A DNA stretch of 64,000 nucleotides from Sphingomonas faeni (GTDB taxonomy: Bacteria; Pseudomonadota; Alphaproteobacteria; Sphingomonadales; Sphingomonadaceae), in assembly GCF_003053745.1 (NCBI RefSeq), contig NZ_QAYE01000001.1, forward strand, positions 868,001-932,000, given 5' to 3'. Of the stretch, positions 1-10,361 are shown piece by piece. Made by a program: the position numbers and the translations under genes. Numbering within the stretch: position 1 is the stretch's first letter; every line of letters starts with the position of its first letter. Below the pieces are notes generated by a model, which saw only the letters and a program-made list of their open reading frames with translations, did not search any database and was not told the origin of the DNA.

Positions 1-126
1 GACTTCCGCGGTCGCGAGACTCTTCGTCTCGGTCGCCAGGCGACCGACGATCGACGCGATGCTCTCGTCCTCGCCGGTCGCGAACGTCAGTGGATCGACC
101 AAGGCGTCAGACCTTCGAGTTGGCAT
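1..126 (-). CDS. Holin-like/YqjE-type membrane protein, N-terminal fragment
   Basis: Only the first 42 codons are inside the window; the gene continues past the left edge on the reverse strand. From ATG at 126 it reads MPTRRSDALVDP and then ends with the segment TETKSLATAEV, the charged helix that opens many YqjE/Actinobacteriophage-holin superfamily III membrane proteins. It overlaps the end of the DUF883 gene by about 20 nt; a TTG at 102 is an alternative start without overlap. YqjD (DUF883) and YqjE are commonly adjacent in proteobacteria, so the family call rests on context as much as on sequence. No membrane segment is visible yet in this short part. Confidence 0.5.
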   Translation of the reverse strand, partial: MPTRRSDALVDPLTFATGEDESIASIVGRLATETKSLATAEV

Positions 127-595
127 CGACGCCCGACTGCACCAGTCGCGCGACGACAAAGCCGATGGCGGCGGCTGCACCTACCGCGATGGCCGGCGAT
201 TTCCGCACGAGTTCGCGCGCGTCGTCGAACAGCTCGTCGATGTCCTTGGCCTTCACCTGGTCGGCGAAACCCGAGACGCTGTCGGCGGCGCTGCGGGCAT
301 AGCCGCCATACTGCGAGCCGAGCTTCTCATCGACTTGGCCGGCGGCGTCGGTCAGCAACTGCGCGACCTGCTCCAGAGCACCACTCGCACGTGCCTTGCC
401 GTCTTCGGCGAAGGTGCGGACCTTGTCGGTCGCCTGCGCGGTGTACTTGTTGGCGCCGTCCTTGATCGCCTGCTTGGCGTCGCCGGCCTTGGCCGAGACA
501 TCGCCGTTATCGATCGTCTTGCTGAGCTCGGTCCCGACCTCGTTCGCGGTCGTTTTCAGGTCGTTGACGGTGTCGTTTACGCTGGAGTCGGCCAT
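107..595 (-). CDS. DUF883/ElaB-YqjD-like membrane-anchored protein
   Basis: A 162-residue protein starting MADSSVNDTVNDL. Most of it is polar, Ala/Lys/Asp-rich helix with apolipophorin-like heptads, followed by DDARELVRKSPAIAVGAAAA, the DUF883 signature: a short amphipathic helix, the RKSP box and a single C-terminal membrane helix (about residues 130-150). E. coli YqjD and ElaB of this family anchor to the inner membrane and bind ribosomes in stationary phase; that role is inferred here. I chose ATG 595 because the family begins here and the upstream extension to 676 is low-complexity Arg-rich read-through. The holin-like gene follows with an overlap, suggesting a two-gene unit. Confidence 0.8.
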   Translation of the reverse strand: MADSSVNDTVNDLKTTANEVGTELSKTIDNGDVSAKAGDAKQAIKDGANKYTAQATDKVRTFAEDGKARASGALEQVAQLLTDAAGQVDEKLGSQYGGYARSAADSVSGFADQVKAKDIDELFDDARELVRKSPAIAVGAAAAIGFVVARLVQSGVDANSKV

Positions 596-758
596 GACGG
601 TCCCTTTCAGAATTGTTACGCCCTCAACACCGTCGTTGGAGCACGGTTCCCGAACCGTCGCGCGATTGCACGACACTATTCTCGGATGTCCGCGCGATTG
701 CCCGATATGGCGTGAGACGGTAGAGGCGGCGCGAACGACCCGGCACCGGGATTTGTAG

Positions 759-2051
<1,293 letters not shown>

Positions 2052-2055
2052 TTGC

Positions 2056-2190
2056 CCCATCCGTCATGCCGGGCCCTTCGACTAGCTCAGGAGGGCCTTG
2101 TTCCGGCATCCACGGTCCCGCATAATCTACAGACTTGATTGCGCGGAACGGTGGACCCCGGAACAAGTCCGGGGCGACGGAGTGGGTTTG
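2056..2190. repeat. Intergenic palindromic repeat between eno and ftsB
   Basis: The gap holds a bent inverted structure: CGTCATGCCGG...CCGGCATCCACG followed by CCCCGGAACAAGTCCGGGG. Such 'target-like' palindromes are scattered in sphingomonad genomes. It may also end eno transcripts, but there is no clear T-run. Confidence 0.6.
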
Positions 2191-2207
2191 GAGTACCGGA
2201 GGACGAC

Positions 2208-2534
2208 ATGGCACGCGTGACGACGAAGACCAGCAAGTTGCGGAAGACGATGCGCAAGGCCGCGTGGCCGGCGCTGGGGCTGACGCTGATGGCGTTCTTC
2301 GGCGCGTATGCCGTGCTTGGGCCGAACGGGATGTTCGCGTATGGCGACTACAAGCGCCAGCTTGCGAAGCGCGAGCAGGACTATGCCGCGCTCGATCGCA
2401 AGCGCGAGGTGCTGAAGAACCGGGTGGCGTTGCTGAACCCGGATCATGCGAACCCGGATATGGTCGACGAGATGGTCCGCAAGGAGCTGAACGTCGCGCA
2501 TCCGGACGAGGTTATCGTCCCGCTGGGGAATTGA
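2208..2534 (+). CDS. ftsB: Septum formation initiator FtsB (DivIC family)
   Basis: A 108-residue bitopic protein: basic N-terminus, one membrane helix (about residues 18-38, PALGLTLMAFFGAYAVLG), then a coiled coil (YKRQLAKREQDYAALDRKRE) and a short acidic tail. That is the layout of FtsB/DivIC, which with FtsL and FtsQ links early and late divisome assembly at the septum. The start is ATG 2208, six bases after GGAGGACGAC; a longer reading from 2139 runs through the repeat and is unlikely. The position right after eno supports FtsB rather than FtsL. Confidence 0.88.
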   Translation: MARVTTKTSKLRKTMRKAAWPALGLTLMAFFGAYAVLGPNGMFAYGDYKRQLAKREQDYAALDRKREVLKNRVALLNPDHANPDMVDEMVRKELNVAHPDEVIVPLGN

Positions 2535-2542
2535 GCTTCTGC

Positions 2543-2690
2543 ACCCTTCCTGAAAGGGAGGGGTCTTCTGCTCGCCTCCCTGAAAGGGAGGGGCTGGGGG
2601 TGGGTTGGCCGGCTTGAGCCGCCACCGATGGAATATGCGGAAGCCGACCCACCCCCGACCCCTCCCTTCCAAGGAGGGGCAAGAAGTTTG
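2543..2690. repeat. G-run/C-run inverted repeat cluster
   Basis: Contains CCTGAAAGGGAGGGG twice, GGGGGTGGGTTGGCC, and the mirrored ACCCACCCCCGACCCCTCCC. The arms can fold into a long hairpin separating two converging genes (ftsB forward, hydrolase reverse), so it may act as a two-way transcription stop. Similar blocks occur at 5393-5733 and 27866-27995. Confidence 0.6.
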
Positions 2691-2702
2691 GTCGGTTGGA
2701 GT

Positions 2703-3527
2703 TTACCGACCCAGGAACGTCAGCAGGTCGTTGGTGAAGCGATCGCTCTCGGTGATCGTCAGGCCGTGCGGGGCGCCGTCATATTCGACCAGCTGCGAGT
2801 CCGCGATGCCCTTGGCGGCGGCGCGGCCGGTGGCGTCGATCGGGACGGTCTTGTCGCTCGTCCCGTGGACGACCAGCGTCGGTACGCGGAAGGCGGCCAG
2901 ATCCTGACGGAAATCGGTGTGGCCGAACGCCTTGGCGCATTCCAGCGTCGGGTGAAGGCCCGCCTGCATCGCGAGGCTCCAGACCCAGTCGACGACCTCG
3001 TCGCTGACCGGCGACGTGATGAACCCGACGCCGAGGAATTGCTGGAGGAAGGTCTTGAAGAACGCCGGGCGGTCGTCTTCGATACCGGCGCCGATGCTGG
3101 CCAGCGTCTCTTCGGGAACGCCGTCCGGGTTGTCGTCGGTCTTGAGCATGTACGGCACGACCGACGAGATCAGCCCGGCCGCGACCACGCCCTTGCCCTC
3201 GTAGCGGCTCATGTAGCGCGCGATCTCGCCGCCACCCATCGAGAAGCCGACGATCGTCGCGTCGGTGTTCGCGCCGGTGGCTTCCATCACGTCGGCCAGA
3301 TCGTCGGTCAGCGTGTCGTAGTTGTAGCCGGTCCAGGGCTGGCCCGAGCGACCGAAGCCGCGGCGGTCATACGCGATCGCGCGGAAGCCGGCGTGCGCGA
3401 GTGCCATCGCCTGGGCGTCCCAGCTGTCGGCGTTGAGCGGCCAGCCGTGCGTGAGGATCACCGGGCGACCCGTGCCCCAGTCCTTGACGTAAATGTCTGT
3501 ACCGTCACGGGTTTTTACGTAGGGCAT
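2703..3527 (-). CDS. Alpha/beta hydrolase, non-heme chloroperoxidase/esterase type
   Basis: A 274-residue, leaderless alpha/beta hydrolase. Oxyanion region HGWPLN (27-32), nucleophile elbow GFSMGG with Ser96, acid Asp225 in HGTSDKTVP and His254 in GAPHGL form the full triad. This set, together with YDRRGFGRSGQP, is typical of the 'non-heme chloroperoxidase' esterases, whose true physiological substrates are mostly unknown (small esters, perhydrolysis). Cytosolic: no signal peptide. It stands alone, convergent with ftsB and divergent from the DUF885 gene. Confidence 0.88.
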   Translation of the reverse strand: MPYVKTRDGTDIYVKDWGTGRPVILTHGWPLNADSWDAQAMALAHAGFRAIAYDRRGFGRSGQPWTGYNYDTLTDDLADVMEATGANTDATIVGFSMGGGEIARYMSRYEGKGVVAAGLISSVVPYMLKTDDNPDGVPEETLASIGAGIEDDRPAFFKTFLQQFLGVGFITSPVSDEVVDWVWSLAMQAGLHPTLECAKAFGHTDFRQDLAAFRVPTLVVHGTSDKTVPIDATGRAAAKGIADSQLVEYDGAPHGLTITESDRFTNDLLTFLGR

Positions 3528-3652
3528 GCAAGTCTCCGGTCTGTCTTGGCAGATGCACGTTCAACGGCTCATCGTGCGCGCCGTTCCGCATGCTGGCGTA
3601 CCGAAGCTTCGACTGGCAGCATGGTCCCAGACGAATCGGAATTGGAGACAGG

Positions 3653-5392
3653 ATGCGGATCGGACTTATGACGACGGCGCTTGGCGCAGTCCTCGCCTTG
3701 AGCGCGTGCGGTCCTGCGCAGACCGCGTCGAACACGCAGGCTCCTGCGGCGCCGACGACCGCTGCGAAGGGCGACTGGGCGGGGTTCCGCGATGGCTTCA
3801 TCGACGGCTGGTTCAAGATCGATCCGGCGAACGCGGTCTATCAGGGCAAGCACGAATATGACGGCGGCTTGGGCGACTGGAGCGCGGCGGGGCTGAAGCG
3901 GCAGGCGGACTTCCTGCATGGCGCGATTGACAAGGCGGGGGCGTTCAAGGACCTGAAACCCGCCGAGGCGTTCGAGCGCGACTATCTGGTGCAGGTCGCC
4001 AAGGGGAAGCTGTTCTGGCTAGAGGATGCCGACCAGCCGCATCACAATCCGGCCTGGTATGTCAGCGCGGGGCTCGATCCGAACACGTATATCGCGCGCA
4101 ACTATGCCGATGCGCCGACCCGGATGAAGGCGCTGACTGCGTTCCTGCAGAAGATCCCGGCGGCGGCGGGCAACATCAAGGCGAACCTCAAGACGCCGAT
4201 GCCGCTGAGCTACGTCAGTTACGGGACGGCGGCGTTCAACGGCTTTGCCGACTATTATGCGGGCGACGCGGTGAAGGCGTTTGCAAGCGTGAAGGATGCC
4301 GCAGCGCAGAAGCAGCTCACCGACGCGGCGCAGGCGGCGTCGAAGGCGATGCGCGATCTGGGGACGTGGACCGAGGGCCAGCGCGCTTCCGCGACGCAGG
4401 ATTTTGCGCTCGGGGCGGACAAGTTCTCGCGGATGGTGGCGATGACCGAGGGCGTCGATACGCCGCTCGACCAGCTCGAGGCGGCGGGTGTTGCCGACCT
4501 CAAGCGCAACCAGGCGGCGCTGGCGCAGGCGTGCGGGGCGTTCGCCAAGGGGCAGACGATCCTCGCTTGCATGGACAAGATGAACGCGAACAAGCCGGTC
4601 GGTGGGCCGGTTGCAGAGGCGCGGCGGCAGATCCCAACGTTGCGGAAATTCGTCGTGGATCACGACCTGCTGACGATCCCGGGGACCGAGCAGGCGCTGG
4701 TCGAGGAATCGCCGCCGTACAACCGGCAGAACTCGGCGTATATCGATCCGCCGGGGCCGTTCGATAAGGGCGTGCCGTCGATCTACTATATCTCGCCGCC
4801 AGATCCCACGTGGACCAAGGCGGTGCAGGACGCGTTCGTGCCGGGCAAGAACGACCTGTTGTTCACGTCGGTGCACGAGGTGATGCCGGGGCATTTCGTC
4901 CAGTTCCTGCATGCGAACCGCTCGCCGTCGCTCTTCGGGCGGTTGTTCGTGGGGTATGCGTTTGCCGAGGGGTGGGCGCATTATGCCGAGGAGATGATGT
5001 GGGAGGCCGGGCTCAACAACGGCGATCCCGAGACGCATGTCGGGCAGATCTCTAACGCGCTGCTGCGGGATTGCCGGTATCTGTCGGCGATCCGCATGCA
5101 TGCGAAGGGGATGACGCAGGAGCAGTCGTTCCGGATGTTCGTCGACGAGTGTTACCAGGACGAGGGGAACGCCAAGCAGCAGGCGGCTCGGGGGACGTAT
5201 GATCCGGCGTATCTGAACTACACGATGGGTAAGCTGATGATCCGGAAGTTGCGGGCGGATTGGACTGCGACGCGGGGTGGGCGGAAGGCTTGGAAGGCGT
5301 TCCATGATCAGTTTCTGAGTTATGGTGGACCGCCGATCCCCTTGGTGCGGGCGGCGATGATGGGGGAGGCTAAGGCGACGGCTGCTTTCTGA
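3653..5392 (+). CDS. DUF885 family lipoprotein, putative metallo-carboxypeptidase
   Basis: 579 residues. The N-terminus MRIGLMTTALGAVLALSACG is a lipoprotein signal with the lipobox LSAC (Cys19 to be lipidated); I start at ATG 3653 for that reason, after GGAGACAGG. The catalytic-looking HEVMPGH (residues 408-414) and downstream EGWAHYAEEMM are the conserved DUF885 features, equivalent to the HExxGH type zinc site of M32-like gluzincins. Members have been assigned to metal-dependent peptidases of the periplasm/outer membrane; substrate unknown. Ends just before the 5393-5733 repeat block. Confidence 0.85.
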   Translation: MRIGLMTTALGAVLALSACGPAQTASNTQAPAAPTTAAKGDWAGFRDGFIDGWFKIDPANAVYQGKHEYDGGLGDWSAAGLKRQADFLHGAIDKAGAFKDLKPAEAFERDYLVQVAKGKLFWLEDADQPHHNPAWYVSAGLDPNTYIARNYADAPTRMKALTAFLQKIPAAAGNIKANLKTPMPLSYVSYGTAAFNGFADYYAGDAVKAFASVKDAAAQKQLTDAAQAASKAMRDLGTWTEGQRASATQDFALGADKFSRMVAMTEGVDTPLDQLEAAGVADLKRNQAALAQACGAFAKGQTILACMDKMNANKPVGGPVAEARRQIPTLRKFVVDHDLLTIPGTEQALVEESPPYNRQNSAYIDPPGPFDKGVPSIYYISPPDPTWTKAVQDAFVPGKNDLLFTSVHEVMPGHFVQFLHANRSPSLFGRLFVGYAFAEGWAHYAEEMMWEAGLNNGDPETHVGQISNALLRDCRYLSAIRMHAKGMTQEQSFRMFVDECYQDEGNAKQQAARGTYDPAYLNYTMGKLMIRKLRADWTATRGGRKAWKAFHDQFLSYGGPPIPLVRAAMMGEAKATAAF

Positions 5393-5733
5393 GGGGTATC
5401 CTCCCCGGAACGGGGAGGGGGACCAGCGAAGCTGGTGGAGGGGGCTCACCCCGAGAGTTGCGGTCGTAAATGCTCGGGTTGCTACCTGTGGCTGTCAGCG
5501 GTTGCCGTATTCGTTCTTCGAAGCGGTACGCTCCGGGTGATCCCCCTCCACCCCCGCTCTGCGAGCGGCGGTCCCCCTCCCCTTGCCGGGGAGGAATAGC
5601 AGGGTGAACATTCTTCTCCTGCTCCCTCTCCCCCTTCCGGGGAGAGGGCTGGGGTGAGGGGCTGTTCCGGGCGGAGCGCTGCTTGGCTGCCCCTCACCCC
5701 GACCCTCTCCCCGGAGGGGAGAGGGAGCAGCAG
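5393..5733. repeat. 341-nt repeat-filled intergenic region, no gene
   Basis: Between converging genes. Made of several inverted repeats of runs such as CCTCCCCGGAACGGGGAGG, GCTCACCCCGAG, CCCCTCCCCTTGCCGGGGAGG and CTCCCTCTCCCC/GGGGAGAGGG. It looks like nested copies of the same mobile palindrome (REP/BIME-like). I see no coding sequence or RNA gene. Confidence 0.65.
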
Positions 5734-7149
5734 TTAGCGCGTCTGCTGGGCGGGTTGGACGTCCTGCGTTTCCTCGGTCGGCGGGTTGCGGATCGAGGGG
5801 CGGAGGCGGCTTAGGCTGCATAGGCCTGCCACTAGCGCTAGACCGGCGGCTACGAGCGGCGGGGTCATGCCGGCGCCTACGCCCATGGCCAGGAGGGCGG
5901 CGACCAGGGTGGCGCCGGTGGTCTGGCCTACCAGGCGGACCGTCGAGACGAGGCCGCCCGCCGCTGCGGCGCGTTCGCGGGGGGCGGAGCCGATGATGAG
6001 GCGCGCGTTCGGCGCCATGAACATCCCGAACCCCGAGCCGCACAACGCCATCCGCCATGCGATGTCGAAATACCCTGGGTCGGCCGGCATGTACGCGATC
6101 AGCAGTAGCGCGCAGATCGAGACGCCCATGCCGATCCCGCCGAGCAGCCCTGCCGGGTAGCGATCCGACAACCAGCCGGAGAGCGGCGCGACGAACATGT
6201 TCGCCAGCGGCCATGGCGCGATCGCCGCGCCGACCTCCGCCGCGCTGAAACCGAAGGCGTGCGTCAGGCGGAACGGGGTCGAGAGCAGCAGCGTCATCTG
6301 CGCGATGAACGCGGTGTAGGCACCGATCGCCGACAGCGCGAGCACCGGCCGCGCGAGCAGGTCGATTGGCAGGATCGGCTTGGTCTCGCCTTGCTCGCGC
6401 TTCACGAAGAACCAGCCGATCACGACGCCGGTCAGGACGATCGCGGCGGAGACGATCGGGCTGTCGCCGTGGACTGCGCTCTCCGCGCCGCCGATGACGA
6501 GGCCGATCATTGCCGCGCACATCACCGCGCCAAGGACGTCGAAGGGTTCGTCGTGTTTTCGCGGTTCGGGTAGCGCGCGTCCGAGTAGGAGCGACGCGAT
6601 CGCGAACGGGACTGCGCTGGCGAACACCCAGGGCCAGGGGGCGATGGCGAGGACGAGGCCGCCGATCGTCGGGGCGAGTGCCGCGGAACTGGAGACGACG
6701 ACCGAGTTGATCCCCAGGCCGCGACCGAGCTGCTTGGTCGGGTAGATCGAGCGGATCAGCGCCGACGAAACGCTCAGTGCCGCCGCGGCGCCCAGGGCCT
6801 GCGCGGCGCGGACGACGAGCAGGAACGGCAGGCTCTTGGCGAAGAAGCAGAGCAACGTCGCTACGGTGAAGAGCAGCTGGCCGTATTGGTACATGCGCTT
6901 CAGGCCGATGCGGTCGCCGAGCCCGGAGAACGGGAGCAGCGCCATCGCCAGGATCAGCTGGTACACCGTGACGACGGTCACCACCGCGCTGCTGCCGACG
7001 TTCAGATCGCGCGCGATTGTGGGGAGTGCGACGGTGGCGATGCCGCCGTCGATTATGGTGAGCGCAGTGCCTGCCGAGATCGCGGCGATGGCGACGAAGC
7101 GGCGGGGCTTGGGCAGGCCGTCGGCCGCCGATATCTGGTCCGGTTGCAT
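5734..7149 (-). CDS. MFS transporter, DHA2-like drug/multidrug efflux
   Basis: 471 residues with a hydrophobic profile of 13-14 membrane helices. The first helix ends with ...IIDGGIATVALPTIARDLN, the DHA2 motif D1 region, followed by GLGDRIGLKRMY, a good MFS motif A in the first cytoplasmic loop, and the motif C-like helix SAALAPTIGGLVLA. This family uses the proton gradient to expel drugs or small organics from the inner membrane. Monocistronic; it diverges from the prolyl oligopeptidase with 58 nt between starts. Substrate cannot be read from sequence. Confidence 0.85.
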   Translation of the reverse strand: MQPDQISAADGLPKPRRFVAIAAISAGTALTIIDGGIATVALPTIARDLNVGSSAVVTVVTVYQLILAMALLPFSGLGDRIGLKRMYQYGQLLFTVATLLCFFAKSLPFLLVVRAAQALGAAAALSVSSALIRSIYPTKQLGRGLGINSVVVSSSAALAPTIGGLVLAIAPWPWVFASAVPFAIASLLLGRALPEPRKHDEPFDVLGAVMCAAMIGLVIGGAESAVHGDSPIVSAAIVLTGVVIGWFFVKREQGETKPILPIDLLARPVLALSAIGAYTAFIAQMTLLLSTPFRLTHAFGFSAAEVGAAIAPWPLANMFVAPLSGWLSDRYPAGLLGGIGMGVSICALLLIAYMPADPGYFDIAWRMALCGSGFGMFMAPNARLIIGSAPRERAAAAGGLVSTVRLVGQTTGATLVAALLAMGVGAGMTPPLVAAGLALVAGLCSLSRLRPSIRNPPTEETQDVQPAQQTR

Positions 7150-7207
7150 TGCGGACCGCGATAGACCTCGGCATGTATCGCGCCAAGCAAATCAGGGAGA
7201 TACGGTG

Positions 7208-9334
7208 ATGCGGGTTCTGGCTTCGATGCTTGCGGCGACGATATTGAGCGGTGGCGCCGGACTTGCGGGCGGTGCCGCGCTTGCCCAAGTCGCACCGATG
7301 ACCAAAACGAACACTGCCGATCCGTATATCTGGCTCGAGGACAAGGATGGCGCGAAGCCGTTGGCCTGGGTCGAGGCGGAGAATGCGAAGACGCTCCCCC
7401 GGCTCCAGAACGATCCGCGCTACAAGACCTTCTATGCCGAGGCGCTGGCGATCGCGTCGGCGAAGGATCGCATCCCGATGCCGAACCAGATGTTCGGGCG
7501 GATCTATAATTTCTGGCGCGATGCCGAGCATCCGCATGGGCTTTGGCGCTGGACGAGTGCGGCGGATTACGCGAGCGCGACGCCGAAATGGACGACCGCG
7601 CTCGATCTCGATGCGCTGGGCAAGGCCGAGGGCAAGCAGTGGGTGTGGAAGGGTTCGACCTGTCTCCAGCCCGAGGAGCGGTTGTGCCTGGTCGCGCTGT
7701 CGGAGGGCGGCGAGGATGCGGTGACGTATCGGGAGTTCGATCTGTCGACCGGTGCGTTCGTCGAGGGCGGATTCATGCTGCCGAAGTCGAAGCAGGATGC
7801 GAGCTGGGTCGACAAGGATACGCTGCTGGTCGCGCGCGACTGGGGGGCGGGGACGACGACGCAGTCGGGCTATGCGTTCGTGCTGAAGCAGGTGAAGCGC
7901 GGCCAGCCGCTGACCGCCGCGACCGAGGTGTATCGCGGGGCGGCGACCGACCAGGGGCCGACCGGTGCGGACGTGCTGACCGACGAGAAGGGCAACCGGC
8001 TGGTGGTGATCCAGCGACGGAAGACGTTCTTCGGCGCGGACAAGCTGGTGTGGACGCCGGCGGGCACGCGGCCTCTCGCGCTGCCCGACCGGACGTTTCC
8101 GGCGGGGATGATCGACGGGCAGGTGATCTTCTCGACCAGCGATCCTTGGGGCAAGATCCCCGAGGGGGCGGTTGCTTCCGCGCCACTCGCCGAGGTGGAA
8201 AAGGGGACGATTAACCCGACGATCGTGTTTGCGCCGGGGCCGCGCCAGTCGGTCGACGGGATGGCGCTGACCAGGTCGAAGCTGTTGCTGGTCGTGTCGG
8301 ACAACGTCCGCGGTCGTGCGTCGGTTTACACGCATGGGGCGGGGGGCTGGACGGCCAAGCCGATCGCGCTGCCCGACAATGCCTCGATCGATGTCGCGAG
8401 CACGACCGATCGTAGCGACGATGCGTATCTGACGGTGACGGGGTTCCTGACGCCGACCTCGCTCTATTCGCTTGATGCAGCGACGGGGGCTGCGCCGAAG
8501 CCGATCAAGACGCTGCCGGCGAAGTTCGATGCGTCGAACGACGTCGTCGAGCAGTTCGAGGCGACGTCCACGGACGGGACGAAGGTGCCGTATTTCGTGG
8601 TCCACAAGAAGGGCATCACGCTCGACGGGACGACGCCGACGATCATGACAGCGTATGGCGGTTTCCAGGTGTCGATGACGCCGAGCTATTCGGGGAGCAC
8701 CGGCAAGCTTTGGCTGGAAAGGGGCGGGTCGTACGTGCTCGCCAACATTCGCGGCGGCGGCGAGTTCGGGCCGAAATGGCATGACGCTGGGCGGAAGACG
8801 AAGCGGCAGGTGATCTATGACGACTTCGCCGCGGTGGCGAAGGACCTGTTCGCGCGGAAGCTGACGAGTCCGGCCAAGCTGGGGATCTATGGCGGGTCGA
8901 ATGGTGGGTTGCTGATGGGGGTCGAGTTCAATCAGCATCCGGACCTATGGAAGGCTGTGACGATCCAGGTGCCGTTGCTCGACATGATCCGGTACGAGGG
9001 GATTGCGGCAGGGGCGTCGTGGGTCGACGAATATGGCTCGGTGACGGTGCCGGCGGAGAAGGCTTTCCTCGAGACGATCTCGCCGTATCAGAACATCAAG
9101 AGGGGCATGGCGTATCCGGAGCCGTATATCTGGACGACTACCAAGGACGACCGGGTCGGGCCGCAGCATGCGCGGAAGTTCGCGGCGCGGTTGAAGGAAT
9201 ATGGGCTTCCGTATCTTTACTATGAGGACACGGCGGGTGGGCATTCGGGCGATGCGGATATCGAGCAGGGGGCTCGGTTGCAGGCTTTGCAGATGACGTA
9301 TTTTACGCAGAAGCTGGTCGGGCCGGCGAAGTAG
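7208..9334 (+). CDS. Prolyl oligopeptidase family (S9A) serine peptidase, exported
   Basis: 708 residues with a Sec signal peptide (MRVLASMLAATILSGGAG...ALA). The N-terminal YIWLEDKDG opens the S9A family, a beta-propeller follows, and the C-terminal hydrolase has Ser564 (GIYGGSNGG), Asp647/648 (TKDDRV) and His679 (GGHSGD), a complete triad. It cleaves short proline-containing peptides, probably in the periplasm. ATG 7208 is chosen because the ribosome site GGGAGA and the signal peptide sit there; the longer upstream reading is antisense to the MFS gene. No operon partners. Confidence 0.9.
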   Translation: MRVLASMLAATILSGGAGLAGGAALAQVAPMTKTNTADPYIWLEDKDGAKPLAWVEAENAKTLPRLQNDPRYKTFYAEALAIASAKDRIPMPNQMFGRIYNFWRDAEHPHGLWRWTSAADYASATPKWTTALDLDALGKAEGKQWVWKGSTCLQPEERLCLVALSEGGEDAVTYREFDLSTGAFVEGGFMLPKSKQDASWVDKDTLLVARDWGAGTTTQSGYAFVLKQVKRGQPLTAATEVYRGAATDQGPTGADVLTDEKGNRLVVIQRRKTFFGADKLVWTPAGTRPLALPDRTFPAGMIDGQVIFSTSDPWGKIPEGAVASAPLAEVEKGTINPTIVFAPGPRQSVDGMALTRSKLLLVVSDNVRGRASVYTHGAGGWTAKPIALPDNASIDVASTTDRSDDAYLTVTGFLTPTSLYSLDAATGAAPKPIKTLPAKFDASNDVVEQFEATSTDGTKVPYFVVHKKGITLDGTTPTIMTAYGGFQVSMTPSYSGSTGKLWLERGGSYVLANIRGGGEFGPKWHDAGRKTKRQVIYDDFAAVAKDLFARKLTSPAKLGIYGGSNGGLLMGVEFNQHPDLWKAVTIQVPLLDMIRYEGIAAGASWVDEYGSVTVPAEKAFLETISPYQNIKRGMAYPEPYIWTTTKDDRVGPQHARKFAARLKEYGLPYLYYEDTAGGHSGDADIEQGARLQALQMTYFTQKLVGPAK

Positions 9335-9352
9335 GGGGCGGCCAAATAACTA

Positions 9353-9435
9353 CGTCATCCTGGACTTGCTCCAGGATCCAGAGCCACGAAGCGTTATGCT
9401 CGTGGCTCTGGATCCTGACTTTCGTCAGGATGACG
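9353..9435. repeat. 83-nt near-perfect palindrome
   Basis: Left arm CGTCATCCTGGA...CCAGAGCCACGA and right arm TCGTGGCTCTGG...CAGGATGACG pair over about 35 bases with one small interior bulge around GACTTGCTCC/GACTTTCGTC; the loop is AGCGTTATGC. Sits between converging genes, so it is probably a repeat element of the same family as 2056-2190 that also serves as terminator. Confidence 0.75.
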
Positions 9436-9444
9436 AAGTTTGGT

Positions 9445-9996
9445 TCAGCGGCAGCGGACCTGGCTGTTGTTCTGCTCCACTGCACGCCCGGCGAGGCCAC
9501 CTGCCGCTGCACCCAGCAGCGAGCCGACGATCCGCGAACGGCCGCCGTCGATCACGTTGCCGAGGATGCCGCCACCGGCCGCGCCGATGATCAGCCCGGT
9601 CGTGCCGTCGTTGCGCTTGCAGTAATATTTGCCGTCTTGACCCGCATAGACGCGGTCGTTGGTCGACAGCGTGCGCTCCTGATAGTTCGGGCCGGCGCGA
9701 TAGTAGCGCGAGGGATCGTAATTGCCTTCATCGCGCTCGTCCGGATACGCTTCCTGGTAGCCGCCGCTGCGATCTGGCGCGGTGCGATAGCCGCCCTGGG
9801 GCGCGTAGCCGCCACGATTGCCGCGGACCGACTGGTAGCGATCGAATTCCTGGCGGAAGATCTGCAATTCGCTGTCGAGGCGCGACTGGGCGGCGGCGAA
9901 ACGCGCGTCGTCGGCTTGCGACTGCGCGAGTGCGGGGGTGGCGGCTGAGAGGCAGGTAGCGGCGATCAGTGCAGCCGTACCGAGAAAACGCTTCAT
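9445..9996 (-). CDS. Glycine-zipper 2TM-domain envelope protein
   Basis: 183 residues with a Sec signal (MKRFLGTAALIAATCLSAAT...ALA). The middle is Tyr/Arg/Gly-rich and disordered; the C-terminus has two glycine-zipper segments (IIGAAGGGILGNVIDGG and IVGSLLGAAAGGLAG), as in Rickettsia 17-kDa antigen/RcnB-like outer-membrane proteins. There is no lipobox. A paired small secreted basic protein follows downstream in divergent order (10074-10361 is also reverse, upstream). Function: envelope structural or stress protein by family; not more specific. Confidence 0.75.
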   Translation of the reverse strand: MKRFLGTAALIAATCLSAATPALAQSQADDARFAAAQSRLDSELQIFRQEFDRYQSVRGNRGGYAPQGGYRTAPDRSGGYQEAYPDERDEGNYDPSRYYRAGPNYQERTLSTNDRVYAGQDGKYYCKRNDGTTGLIIGAAGGGILGNVIDGGRSRIVGSLLGAAAGGLAGRAVEQNNSQVRCR

Positions 9997-10073
9997 GATC
10001 CGGGTCCTTCTAAGAGGTCACAACGAGAGTGGGCGGCAGCATCGCGCCACCGCCCACTCAATTTCAAGACTTA

Positions 10074-10361
10074 TCAGCGGCAGATCTGCACGCGGCGGTT
10101 GTGGCGCCATTCGGTGCGGCAGCGGCGGTTGTTGTTCCAGTTGCGACGATCATGATCGCGACCACGCCAGCGGCGGTCGTCATGACGATCGCCACGATGG
10201 TCGTTGTGGCGATAGTCGCGGCGGTCGCCACGGTGGTCGCCCCGGTGATCGTTGTCGCGATACTGCTGGCTGTACCCGCGCTGTGCTTCTGCGGGAGCGG
10301 CGGCGCCGAGGCCGAGTGTCGCGAAGGCCAACCCGGCAGCGATGAGATGTGTAAACTTCAT
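10074..10361 (-). CDS. Small secreted His/Arg/Asp-rich repeat protein
   Basis: 95 residues. Sec signal MKFTHLIAAGLAFATLGLGA...AEA, then a mature part dominated by HRGD/HNDHRGDRHDD repeats and a C-terminus with RRCRTEWRHNRRVQICR holding two cysteines. The repeats suggest metal or polyanion binding, but this is only an inference. Start at ATG 10361 follows GAGGACATCTC. A longer reading to 10421 would add a non-signal extension and is rejected. Confidence 0.65.
   Translation of the reverse strand: MKFTHLIAAGLAFATLGLGAAAPAEAQRGYSQQYRDNDHRGDHRGDRRDYRHNDHRGDRHDDRRWRGRDHDRRNWNNNRRCRTEWRHNRRVQICR

Noticed and set aside
2543..2690. CRISPR-like array from repeated CCTCCCT...GGGAGGGG
   Set aside because: Repeats are inverted, of unequal spacing and have no spacers of constant length; no cas genes.
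5495..8938. A 1147-codon open reverse frame across MFS and peptidase genes
   Set aside because: Arg/Pro-rich shadow in another frame of GC-rich DNA; true genes on both sides have good family matches.
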